From Nymphaea colorata (lineage: Eukaryota > Streptophyta > Magnoliopsida > Nymphaeales > Nymphaeaceae), in the NCBI RefSeq assembly GCF_008831285.2, contig NC_045143.1, forward strand, positions 3,481,503 to 3,545,502: 64,000 nt of DNA. The letters are read 5' to 3'. A program made the translations under genes and the position numbers. Below are positions 43,298 through 56,200 of the stretch, piece after piece; the stretch's first letter is position 1; each line of letters starts with the position of its first letter. The notes under the pieces are model-generated. The model had not been told where the DNA came from. It was given only the letters and a program-made list of their open reading frames with translations, and did no database searches.

Positions 43298-46200
43298 ATG
43301 GCGGCCAGTGTGATGATGTCGAGAGAAGGGCAGCAGCCGGTCTTCCACGACTTCCTCGGCATGAGCTGTACGGACTCAGCGGTGTTGCCGGCGGCGAACA
43401 AGAGCGTTGCTGGAAGCGCGCAGGGAGACTTGTCGGCAGGAGGAGCATCTTCAGCCGCCGGCCAGCCTCTGGTTCGAACCAGCTCCCACCTCGTCTCCGG
43501 TGAAACCTTCTGTCTAGACTCCTTTGTTCCTTCTCACAGTCCATTTTTCTAGTTTCTTGTGAATTATTTTGATGGGTGTTGGAGATATTCCTCATTTTTG
43601 TTCGTTCCTGCGTTCATTTTCTTCTTTCTTTTGAGCTCCCGGATGATGGGCATGCAAGAATGCCTTCACTTCTTCCTTGGTTCTTTTTTTCAGTGTCTAC
43701 CTTTTTATGCGTTTCTAGAGTCTGCTTGTTTAATCCGCGCACCTTGTTGTGGTAAATTGACATGTTAACCTCAGTAGTTGTCTGTCAGCAATGCTCTTTT
43801 TTTTTTTTGTTGCTTGTGTTTTCATGGTTGATATCTCATGTGATTTCATTATGCTGAAAACATTAGATGCATTTTGTTTTCCTTTTCCCTTTTCTGTAAT
43901 TTGCTTCAACGTTTTGGTTTAATTGAGTATGCAATTACAGTTATCGTCTCTTTCTATCTTTTTTATTTGTTGATTATATAAGTTGCACGTACTGATGTTT
44001 TTTCTTTACGTCATTTTGGTTTGTCATCTCTCTAGAACGGCAGCGGGGAAGCAATCTCGATGAAGTTCAGTTACATGGTCAAATGAGTAGTTCCATGTTG
44101 CTGGACCGGTGTTCTGGAAGGAAGAGGAGCAATTCGGACTCGGGATTCATGGGATCAATGAGAGGCAGGATGTTGCAAATGGGTGCAGATTCTATGGAAA
44201 ATGCAAACTTGATGAAGGTGTAAGCGAATATCCTTTCTTTTTCTCCTCTCTGTAGAGCACTACGAGCTTTCTGTAGTAGGACGAATGGTTGCAGAAGATG
44301 TTACTGCAAGCTTTTGAAGAACTTCGGAAGCTCCCCGCCCAGGAAACTCATGTTGGAAGTGAAGAACTACGTGTTTTCTTGTGCTTCCCAAACTTTATGT
44401 AAAGCTCGATTCCTCAGATATAAAAGCACAACCTTCAGTGGTCTAGTGGAATATGCTTTTCTTGTTCGGAGAAACTTTTTTTTTGAAAATTTTGATAATG
44501 TTTTTATTGTAAATACGTCTTCCTGTGTATTGGCTTGAAAACGTAGTCAAGCGAGAAAATGAACCGTTTATCTTTTTGTGAATATATAGTCTCTCACTGT
44601 CTTTTGTTATGTTTCCCAAATCTTTGTGCTTCACATGAAGGCATTTGCGTAGACAATCCTCTGCATTTTTTTTTCATTGCTTCTGGTGCGCGTTCCGTAC
44701 CCTTTGAACTAGTTTAGAATGTGCTGTACTTCATAATTGTACACGAACAGAAAACTAGTACTTTTTATTGCTCATGCTTGTACCCTGTTCGAACTTACAT
44801 GTGGACATGACTACTTATTTTATCATGGTCAAATTGGCTTACAGATTTATCAAAATGAAGCAAGAGATCACAGAGTAGTTGGACGGCATCAGGAAGAAGT
44901 TATAAATCTTATGCAACCACCAAGAAGTGGTTCTGCTAATCCAGCTTTATTGCAGCTGCAAATGAGCATGAGATCAGATTTTGCTGCGTCAAAGTTGGAT
45001 CAGGTCATGCCAACCAATAGAATGCCTGCAATGAGCTTCCATCCTCGCCTTAGTCAGTGCACTCAGTATGGAATATTTGCAGAGAAAATTTCTTCAGGTG
45101 TGTATAAGGACAGCAGTGCTGGCCCTTCTTACTCAATCCGCAGCAGATGAAGGTTCAAGAACTGGAATGAAGGGGTGTGGGATAAAAAATATTGCTGCCT
45201 CAGTGACTGGTGCAGGTGAGAGGACTTCTACTAGCGTGATGCTGAGTAAGCAAATGGCCAGTCCTCAAGCGATTGCATTTGAATCCAGTGGTCTATCAAG
45301 GTATGTGGTGTGTTGTTGAGTATACTAGAGGGTTTCTAACTTTCTGGTCTTTGAAGTATCTGTATCCAAGAACTGCCAATGGCACATCTAATCTATCTGC
45401 TTTGTGATTCATCTCTGTTGATTGCTGCCAAAGGCACGTCTATGCTGTCTCATTTCTGATTTATCTTTTGTTTTACAGCCACCAAATTTTGCCATCAGTT
45501 AATCGTCAGATGACCATATTCTATGCAGGACAAGCACACGTATTTGATGACGTCCATCCAAAAAAGGTACATATGTTGCACACAGTTTACTAGTCTTGTA
45601 AATTTTGTTATGTACCTAAGGAACACTTTGCAACAGTACATGTGGGTAAAGATCAATTGCCTTATAGGCCTCTAACTGTATATTGGGTCAACTTTTTTCT
45701 GCATTATCTGGAGCTTGTGGCATTTCAAATGATACTACGAACATGCATGTTGGAAATGCAAAGTTAGTGGTCTCTTCATGTTGGTAATTGCATAAACTGC
45801 TTGAAAATTGTAGCCCTTCTTTGCTTTATATATTGCTGAAGGCTTCATTTATAACCAACCAGGGTTGTCGTCTCTCATGCAATCCATGCATCCGAACTAC
45901 TTCAGTGGGATCGTATATATCTCCATGAAAGGGTGTAGTCCTAAGCTGTGATGTGATCAACGACTAGGGATGACTAGGGATTTCTAGTACCTATAGTAAA
46001 AAATAGTTTTCATCAGATGCTTTTGCCTTATCTTTTGAACTGTGCATTTTGTGTTTTTTCTTATTTGACATGTTGTTTAACTGTATATATACATGTTTTG
46101 TATGTTCTACCGTATATGTACATGTTTTTATATGTTCTACTGTATATTTACATGTTTTATATGTTCTGTATATGTTCTTTAGTTGTTCATTATACAGACA

Positions 46201-47617
46201 CGCACGCACAGATACAAAGACAATCTTTAAATGACACAGTATCTGCAAATGGTATATTGTAGATATCAAGTAAGAAAAGAAGTACACGGGATTTCCTAGA
46301 CATAGTACACATGATTTAGAAGCGTATATACAGAATATATGTGATTTTATGCCTCATTGATTTTATTTTACTCAATGGACTTGGACTGACTGAAACCCAT
46401 TAGTCCCGACTGGCCTATTTAGAGCCTTGACTAACCTGTGTCCTACTTCCAATTTGGGCAAGGTCCTCTCTTCCTTGAGGTTCTTTTGAGGTTGTTTGAT
46501 GTGCGGAACTGAATGCAAGATGCAGTGTTCTGTTCTGCCATTCCACCAATTTGGCATAAAGGGAAGGAACACTGTGTGTTCCTCGACATCTGTTTGACGT
46601 GATGCCCATTGTTCTTGTGTCTTCTCACCTACAATGGTTTGCAGGCGTCCATTCTACTCGCATGATATGCACATGAACAGCCAATTTGGGAACATACTTT
46701 TGGTATATATTATATTTCTTTAATTGTGGAGGTTGCAGGTTAATAAATTTTACAAAACTTGTCATTGACAGTGCATCATTGTGGCTAGCATGGCCTGGTG
46801 TTCATCAATAGAGTGCAGCCCAGGAAGAGTAGCATGCATATGATTGTGTGGAGTTGCACAATCAGTGCATGATTGGTTATGGAAATTAGTTTTTTGCATT
46901 GTTAGTGGTAAAAAATAATAATAATAAAAGATGTCAACTCTTTCTTTGTTTACTGAGTTTTTATGCCTTCTTTCATGTCTCTTAGGTCTCTCTTTCCAAG
47001 AAAACTACCATAACTTGCATTGAAAGCTCATCAATTCCAGGAGCGAGTTAATTTAGCATGCCAATTTCGCACATCCATAAAGGTCACCATGCACCAAGAG
47101 CGTTCATCATCTGTTTCTTCGCTCCTTATATGGAATAGTTGTCTGATAAGAATGGTCCTCACAATTTCGTTAACTAGAACCTTCTGGTACTAAAAATTCT
47201 GTACAAGGTGTTTGCAGGCAGATGCAATCATGGCCTTGGCTGGATCAAATGGCCGTTCATGGTCCACGGCATATTCTTCCAGAAGTAGCGAGTCTGCATC
47301 CTTGAGTGAATCGTGCAAGCTGGCCAGGAATAGCGACCTTGGTGGTAAAAAGTTATTTTCTCAAGATACCCAGGGAAAGCTTCCATCCCCAGCCAGTGCC
47401 TACAACAATGGTGGTCAGGCTTCATCCTTTCCAGATCCAAATATAGCACCTGGTATAAGGCACTGCTATATTCTTACAAAGTGCAGTTATTTCAGCACAT
47501 AGTTAACAATTTATAATTACAGGGGTTCAAGGCAGTAGTCCTGTCAAAGATGCGAAGGAGCTCATAACGGCACAGGCAGCTGGACTAGAAAACAGAGGGA
47601 ACAAGGATGGAGAATAG
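43298..47617 (+). CDS. TIFY8: TIFY8-like transcriptional regulator, with a frame break in exon 3
   Basis: Six exons: 43298-43499, 44036-44217, 44845-45300, 45479-45566, 47218-47452, 47523-47617. The start MAASVMMSREG has a strong plant context (ggtaATGGCG). The N-terminal FHDFLGM and the GRKRSNSDSGFMGS region suit TIFY8. The TIFY core TIFYAG is encoded at 45513-45530, followed by QAHVFDDVHPKKADAIMALAG. No Jas motif is present, as expected for TIFY8 rather than JAZ. Family knowledge: TIFY8 is a nuclear repressor that recruits NINJA/TOPLESS-type co-repressors through the TIFY domain. Exon 3 changes frame: the frame entering it hits TGA at 45148-45150, while the frame leaving it carries AADEGSRTGMKG and is open to 45300. 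A 2-nt loss, or a 118-nt intron (45098-45215), would reconcile them. If unreconciled, the TIFY domain is lost. Confidence 0.78.
45098..45215 (+). other. Candidate extra intron, or frameshift zone, in TIFY8 exon 3
   Basis: TCA G|GTGTGT at 45097/45098 and tgcag|GTGAG at 45215/45216 bound 118 nt. Both are phase 1, so removal rejoins frame as ...SSG-ERTSTS and skips the premature TGA. The skipped DNA still reads as TIFY8-like protein in two frames (SGVYKDSSAGPS, then AADEGSRTGMKG), so it was probably coding ancestrally. Confidence 0.4.
46076..46175. repeat. Tandem repeat of about 29 bp in TIFY8 intron 4
   Basis: Units built on tacatgttttatatgttct recur three to four times with small variations, inside the 1,651-bp intron 45567-47217. 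Nothing else gene-like is seen in that intron. Confidence 0.8.
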
Positions 47618-48467
47618 ATGAAAGTCGTGGATCTCAAATCTAAATTTGCTTTCAGTTTGAATGTAACAGTGGAGTTTCCTCAACAGTTTTGTGGTTGGAA
47701 CGAAGCTGGTACTCACTACTTGGAAGGCTCTTTTGTCACGTTTCTAGTTCTCATGTAATGATTCACATCATCGATGTCATCAACTTTCAATCAGTTCATA
47801 CTTCTAATCTTCTTGCACCGCCTTCTTGTACTGAATGACATCCTTTTTTCTGCTAAGTTCTGATAGGCCAGTTAGAGAGAGAAACGGAGGGGGAGAGCAG
47901 CCACTTAATACCTGCTTCTCTGCTTAAACCCAACTCAAGAAAAGTAGCACCTTTGGGAAACGCTATCTGACAAGCTATGTTGGGGGTGGTGTGGTTAACT
48001 TAATCCATGGGTACTTGTAGGGGAAGTCTCTTGGCCAACACAACCATTGAGGCCCAGTAAATTCCATATAGGGTGGATCTACTGTCTGGCCTATGAGACC
48101 CAGATGATACAGAGTCCTGATGTTTATAAGGTTCTGTGTAGGCTTAGGCTTCATCTTCCATGGATGGCACAAACTTGGACCCAACAAGGCTTGGCTCTGG
48201 TCGGCTCAGTCCAATTGGAGAGGCGGTTTACCAATCAAGAGCTTTGTCCTCTTGGATAAGGAGTTTGGACTTCAGATTTTCAAATTACAAAAGGTCAAAA
48301 GGTTAATACATGGAGCGCATCTCGTAGCATAAACCGGTAGAGGTCTGTCTAACCCAATACCCAATAGTCTGTCTCTGTAAATTTCGTGGTTTTCTCCAGA
48401 CTTCCCAGTTGAACAAACTTGCAACTTCAATTATCAAGGCGTCTCAATTCAGGTTTCTGATAGTTGT

Positions 48468-48567
48468 CTGCCTTACGCCAGCTTGCCTATTCAAGAAGAA
48501 GAAGAAGACTATTCAGGTAGTCTAATAATTTTCTGCCTAACTCCAGCTTAGCTATTCAAGAAGAAAA
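48468..48567. repeat. Imperfect direct repeat
   Basis: tctgccttacgccagcttgc followed by ctattcaagaagaa recurs about 65 bp later as tctgcctaactccagcttag followed by ctattcaagaagaa. Confidence 0.75.
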
Positions 48568-50538
48568 CAAGGTGTATATTTTGAAGTGATAGGCTTCCCA
48601 TTGTCTTCAGATGTGCATGTTTAGAGGCAAAGAACATACCCCTGAAAGAAGGGAAAGAGCTTGAGTAGGGGAGCTCGAGTTAGTGATAATCATTTACGCA
48701 ACTATTGGACGTGAATCTTCTGTTCTTATTTTTGGTGGATCAGAAAAAAACTAAACGACCACTACATGTATCAGCGTATACATGCACATGCACAATCATT
48801 TTGTTGCCTTGTGTTTCTATAATAACTATGAGTTTTTAGTGTAACTGCTGGTACAAAAAGTAGTACCCTTTGGTGCAGGTCAACTGGTCAAGTGGTTTTC
48901 TCACAGGTCAAGCAGTTTTCTCAAGAGCTATGCCATGAAACTGTTTTTCATTTTTTATGGTTTAGGTATTTTGAGAGGTCTTTTCGCAACAGAAACAGCT
49001 TGTTGTTATCCCATGAATCTACCCTAAAGACTGGGGCAGATTCATGGAAGAGTAACAAACTGTTACTATTATCAAATTGCCCATGTTACTATTACTAAAC
49101 AGCTCCTGAAGGATTCAATGCCCAAGTTACAGCATTTCATGAATCTGTCCCAAAAAACTGCAGCATATTCATAGAATGTTGCAAAACAGCTCCTCAAGGA
49201 ATCACTGCCCAACACAATTCTAGGCTTCTAGACTACTCGCCAAACATGTTAAATGATAGTTAAACAATTGGGTCCATCTGGTGAGGCCAAACTTCCCTGC
49301 CTAGAGGCCTCATCAACGTGCATCTAAGGCAGGGCAGACCACCACTGAAAAACCCAACGTCATGCTTCTGATATTCCGTTCAATAGTGGTTGGGTTTGTG
49401 AGCAAAAGAAGAAGGAACAACATGATGCTCATATTCTTCAAAGAGAAGTTGCACATAAGTTTAAGACCATCCCAACAAACTACTTGGATTTGTAGTTTAA
49501 GAAAGCCAGTGTATTATGAAGTGTACAAAAATTTTTAATACAAGCTTATCAAAATTCCTTTTGGGGCCAATTTTTTGTCCACAATCACAAAATTTGGCTT
49601 CATATTTTCAGTCAGATCGAGTGCAATGTCCCTTTTCTTTTCACAAGCAACAGTCCAGCACTTATTATTCCTTTTCTTTTTCACATCGTATTATTGAGTC
49701 AACATTTTTAAAGCATAGTTAGCAATGTGATAAGATCAAATACGAGTCTGCTACATCTCCTTCAAGGGTCCCATGGTTATTTAGGATATGAATTATGATG
49801 TTGGAGGCCCCATATGTCCAATTATCTCTATATTAGACCCGCAACAGACCATGAAGCAGCACATTTGAGTCAGTCTAATCAAAGGGTGGCAAATGGTTCA
49901 GATATGGTAAGTGGTTTCTGCCAACCTTGACTGTACCGTGTTCGGACCCAGTCTAACTCTTGTAACCGAGTCTATGTCTTCAGATTTTGACATTAAATTG
50001 GGCCACTAAGGAGAAAAAGCTATCCATGGATGATTTCTTCCATGTTTGGTAGCCCCTGTTAGGGGCCAGGTAACATTTATCCGAAGCAAAAAAAATTTTG
50101 CAGCGTCAAAAACACAATTGTAAAACCTCATTTATAACTCATCTAAACCAAACACAGAAGCTGTTAGTCTAATACAAGTCTACACTTTCCTAATAATGAG
50201 CAAGTTTCTCTTGTTTATATTGCAATAATTGTACATGTGCTTAGTTGCATCTCACATATGATTTCTTTAGTATGAATGTGAAAATTTTGGGTTCAGCTAC
50301 TAATTCTCATGTTACTTTTGTATTGCCTTCTATTAATACTTGAATCATCCTGTTGTTTCCACATGATTAAACTGAAGGAAAACCCAAACCCTGAGTAGCG
50401 GTAAAACCCTATAACTTGTTCTCCATCTTAGAAGCTATATCTAGATTGGCCAGTCAAGATCAAACAATAGCTACTAAACAATGAGTTCTGTGGATGTGGT
50501 TCATACAAGTTTCCAGAAGAACTCCCATGTTTGGGAGC

Positions 50539-50668
50539 CTTTTGAAATTGACTTTTGTCCTAGAATAACAAGGAATTATTAATAAGAGATCTATTCCAAA
50601 ACCGGCTTTTGAAATTGATTTTTCTCCTAGAATAACAAGGAATTAATAAGAGATCTATTCTAAAACCT
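50539..50668. repeat. Tandem duplication, period 67 bp
   Basis: The unit beginning cttttgaaattg at 50539 recurs at 50606, and both continue through cctagaataacaaggaatta. Copies differ by a few substitutions and one small indel. Confidence 0.9.
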
Positions 50669-52016
50669 TCATTTATAAGTCTTCTCTCTAGAGAACCCAT
50701 TCAATAAAATGCAAGGAAAAAAAGTGCAAACATGACATAGTTATCATGACCCTCATCTGCATCGATCGGCAATAAACTTGCCTCATTCTTATCACACACC
50801 ATGCATTGAACATGGGCTGAGAGAGATGGATGATAGCCCAATCCCATATAAAGTCACTAAAATGTGGTTGGGAGAAGATTAAAAGAAAAAAGAAGGCAAA
50901 GTACAATCATGCATGTTATGATAATTTTCTTCTTAAAAATGTCATAATCCCTTGCCTTCATGTGAAACAAGAACAGCTTGGATGTGGGTTGAGTTGAAAC
51001 TTTCAAGTTAAAGGAGATCAAGGGTTTTGTATTTCTTAGAGGAGGAAACCGCTGCTTGGGCGGAGAGACTTAATTCCATTATGTCAACCTAAAAATCCGA
51101 GGTTAGTACCCACAGTGGTGTCGGCCGCTGCGGACACCAGCCCATCAAAAATTTCATTGGAAAAATGAAAAAGTGACATTGTGATGACTTATAAATTACA
51201 TGAAGTGTCCACATCAAACTTGTGCTGGTGGCTTTCAATGCCCCTTAGTCAGAATATCCTGACTCCGGGGGCATTGAGTACCTTAAGATTCCTAGATTTT
51301 GGGTAAAAGAAATTTACATGTTATAACTTACAAAAATTTTTATTGGCCCTTTTAAAAATTTTGAAAAATAAATTCAGCCACAATAAAGATTTTGAAAAAT
51401 ATAATTGAACCTTAGTAAACAAAAAAAAATCCAAACTCTGCTCCTAATGTTGCTTTCGTGAATTTTGAACTCCCATCACTCTCACCATTGCCGAAATTTG
51501 ATCATTGCGCTTGGGGCTAAGGGGGTCCAGAGTTGGGTACATGTTGCATCATTAGCATATGCTATTAAGGATATTCTGCCTAACCTTTGTTTGCTAATTA
51601 GAGAAATTAAAAACTTGTTATAATCCATACTGTAAAGGCCAATAGTCGATGTCTATTTTTGCCTCAAATCTTTTGTCATGTGTAGACAAACGTGATGCAT
51701 TCTTTCCTTTTGCTGAGACCTCAGCAACCTTAGATCACTAAGCCAAATGACATGTTTATTTTCACATAATAAAGAATGCGTCCATTATGCAAAAATCAAT
51801 GCGTTCATTATCTCATAGAAAATATTCCAAGAGAAAACACTATATAGATAACGATGGATAACTGAATATATTATATTATCTAAGATAATGCTTACGAACT
51901 TTTATAATTAGGTCTCCGATATTCTACAATAGTAAAGGTAAAAAGGGAACAAAAAAGGAATGAAATAATTATATTCTCATAATCTATTTTTTCAACCATT
52001 CATCACGATGAATCGA

Positions 52017-52259
<243 letters not shown>

Positions 52260-53198
52260 CTGAACTTGTTGGGAATCATATAGGCCATTGATTCTAAGAT
52301 GATCAGATGATATATATAAAATTCTCTTTTTTTTCAAAAGGATGAAATACGCCATAAAGGATATGTAAATTAATCTACACCATCGGATCTCCTTATAATC
52401 AACGGCCCAGATGATTCTTAATAAAGGCATATAAGGCTCAGATAGCCACACAAAGAATTCGTAACTGAAAATCTCGTCCATATTCCTTCTAAATATAGCG
52501 TACTTCATATATAGAAGAGAGCCAATACGCCCGCAGGATATTTCATCTTTGTGCAGTATAAAGTACAATTGGGCAGGTCTAAAACTGACCCTTTTCCTGA
52601 TTTTTTATCGCAAGATACCAAAATCTGCATTTATAAAAGTGTATTGAGGAATGACCCTCAGCACTACTTCGGGTTTAAGTTTGTCTCTAAGTGGAGAATA
52701 TTTGCCATAAAAAAGCATCACTTTGGTACTTTATATTAAATATTTCTTCACCTAACAAACCTCTACTAGGCACATTCACTATATATATATATATAACTTT
52801 GTGGTTGGATTGTTCGAATCTATATGAAAACAAAAAAAAAAAGTTGATTTGGCCATCTGATTTTACTAGGGTACCGATCAAGAGGACAAAAAGAGAGCAA
52901 TTCAGATTGACTGAAAACCTAAAAAGTGGCCGAAAGTTGACGCTGTGGAATCCACCAGGCTAGGTAGGAATCTCAAATCAGGGCCGCATGAAAGTTAGTG
53001 CCTAAACAAAGAGTGAAGAGGGTTGAACCTAAACTTTGCGGAGCTTATATCACTTAAGCAAACTGACTTAGCCTTAATGACTAAGGAGTAATAGTAATAA
53101 ATTTTAAAATTTTAAGAATAAGAAAAAGTTGCTCCGAAGTGTCAACATAAAAGTGAGTATTTTATGGGTGATACCAAAATTGTCATACCCCGACTTTT

Positions 53199-53256
53199 TA
53201 CCCTCAATTTTTTTCTTTCAACATCGTGTGATTACCCTCAATTTTTTTCTTTCAAC
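53199..53256. repeat. Short tandem duplication, period 34 bp
   Basis: taccctcaatttttttcttt followed by caac occurs at 53199 and again at 53233. Confidence 0.85.
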
Positions 53257-56200
53257 GTAGCACACTGAAGTATGACGACGCAACAAAAAAAAAGTAACAC
53301 ATATCAAAATAACAGTGAGGTGAATAATTTATTTATGCACCAAAACAATTCACACAGATGAATTCACATTTATCAACGACTCTTATGACAAAAATGCCTC
53401 CAAAAGAAAGCATCGATGTCTAAACAAAAGCAAGGCATCGACATAACAGAAAACATGTCGTGTCAGCACTGCTATACACCAAAATCTTTCCAATATGATG
53501 TTAGTTAAGCCATCTAATCAATCTGCTGTCCTAGGTCCTTTAAAACCTAAAAAAGAAAAATAACAAAAAACTGAGCCTTCATAGATAACAAACCGAATAA
53601 ATCCTTAACCCTCTAAGATACGGGTTCAAAAGCATAATCAATTGATAACATGATGCATGCATGCTTTCTCATAAACATTCCACAATATGTAGTGATTACC
53701 CAATAGTTAAAATCAATACACTTGTCAGTCATATTCAATTCATTTACATTTATTTCACTCATATTCATTTCATTTACATTTGTCTCATTCACATTCGATT
53801 CATTTAATTAACAACTCATATAAATACTATACAAAGGTGTGTGCACACCACGAGCAACCTTCACTAGAGAGACAACTCTCATGGTGGTCCAAAAAAGTGT
53901 GGATCCATACACACTGCAGTAATAAAGCAATCTACCAAGAAAGTATGTATTCTAAAGGAAGTTGTCACACCTACCTCCATCCTTGCTTAACATACAACTC
54001 TGCATATGTAAAATGAATGTGTAGATGATATTTTTTATCATGGGGAAAGAATCAACATACTTCAAACTCGAGCTGCCGCCCATTTCAAGACAAACAGTCC
54101 ATCCCCGTCACAAATAAATTCTTCTTTTTCACAATTAGATCACGGCCTTTTCCACGTCAAGACTGAGAAAAGTCTGTAGTTTTTCACAAGTTCTCCACTC
54201 AATTTGATTTCCGGCAAACTTCCAAAAATTTCACTATCTCATGTCACGATTTACATGAACGCTTGGGGACAAAAGAGATGTACTTAACCTTGAAAACCCA
54301 TGAAAAAGAAAATGGGAAAACTTTAGTCATTATCATGCAATAAGAGGAAACAGACAAATTTTTCGAGGCTGAGTTTTCTGAACGCCACAATTGAGGCACT
54401 AAGATTACATGAGCACATGTGTACACATGCACACACATCACACATGCACCGAATAATGCTTCCACGTCCGTAAAATGACAATAGAACCATTTATTTTCCT
54501 TGTTTGATCTTCAAGAAACAACAAGGGGAAAACAGGACAGCAAACACTACATGACAATTTGGTGAAAAAGGACGCGAAAATACGGCCACGCCGGGCTGGG
54601 TCAGGCCCGTCTCTTGAGATCTTTACTTTGTGAACGTGTTACTGTAAGATTTTCCTTCTTTAATTTGATTTAAGTTCATAAGGTGGTAAGATATACTGAC
54701 ATTAAAGGTTTAAGGTATATAATGTTAGTCTCAGTGGCTGAGGTACATCTTTTGTGAGCAATTGTCAGCAGATATTCACATGAATTGCTTATTTATAAGT
54801 TAATACATCATAACCGTTAATGCCCTTCATCTAGCTCTGCTTCTAGTTAGTCCGAAGTAGGGTTTGTAAATTTAATCTGGTTTAAAAGGTTCACATTTTG
54901 TTATTATGTTGGATCCTCTAGAACCAATCTTGCCATTATCTCTAAGGACCGGTTGTCTGTAAAGAACCCATGGAATGAACGGATCGTGCCCGTTCCATGT
55001 GTTCCGTGGTTTAGCACAGAACGCCGAGAATGCCGATGAGATTTAGTGTCTGCTGTTTGTGTGCACCTCCAAGTCCTAGCATAAAAGGACAAGAGCATCC
55101 ATTGTACCTAGAGGACAATGCTAATATGTAATAACTTGACCCACTCTCATATCGTGCTTGGGCCCATGGTTTGATGGATTCTAACCTATCCCTTAACAGT
55201 TTCAGTTGAAACCGTTGAAACCTTAAAAATGTTGAAGACTAGAACAATTAATCACTTAACAATCTCCTTTGTAAGTCCCCAAAGATCACTTACTATCTTA
55301 GATAACAGACTAAACTTTTCAAAGTGAGGTGTTACATAACCGAACAAACTCTAATCTATTTAACTGTCGAGGATCCAACCTGTTTGAGACAATAGTCTCA
55401 AGCCTAGATGATGAGAGTTGACACCAAAATGCAAAATCTTTTTATCATTTCTGAATGCAAGGTCCTTGATGGTGAGGTCAACTTAGGCTTTAATTAACCC
55501 TACTTGCTAGGGTTAATCCTAAACCTTAGATAGAGGCCGGCATCGGCATCAGTGGCAAACAACTTTGAAACTTTATCCATATCCTATGAATCTGCAGGGT
55601 TTCGAGTAGGTGGTCAAATTAGATAACTAGATGCTTAGGTCACACTATCATAACTCAAGGGCCGGTCTTGCCAGGTGAGGACATCAAAACTGGGTCCATC
55701 TCAAGCTGGGTGCGCGGCCCTACCAAATTGGACATATTGAACCTAGTGGACAAACCATGTGGGTCAGGGTTGGACCCATTTAGCCAACCACTGCTTATCC
55801 TACCTATCAACATGGTTAGCCATTTGAGAGGACAAAAGGAACCGTGGTAGATCTTTTTCTTCCAAGCGATTGTGGTCCATTGATTTTGGAAAGTAACCAA
55901 TAGGAAAAGTGATGAATAATACAAGACCATGTTAAATTTATATTGATTAGTGGAAGCAGATTAACGGCACGTCGGCATACAAGCTTAGATTTTTCTAGTT
56001 GGTACCTAGTAATCAGTAAAGCTTAGGTAGCTCTAGCCTCGGAGTTTTACGCTGCTCGGCAAGCGACAAAATCTCTCGATTCAGATGCAATTTCCTCGAA
56101 TCATGAAAGGGAATAAATAAACATAAAATCTCTTTGAATCTCCATGACCAAGTTTATCTGCAGTAGATTTGCAAATACATTCAATCAAGAACAGTAACTA

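Noticed and set aside
42953..43595. Long minus-strand frames (up to 212 codons) at the TIFY8 start
   Set aside because: They are antisense to TIFY8 exon 1 and its purine-rich leader, with low-complexity Arg/Lys/Glu content.
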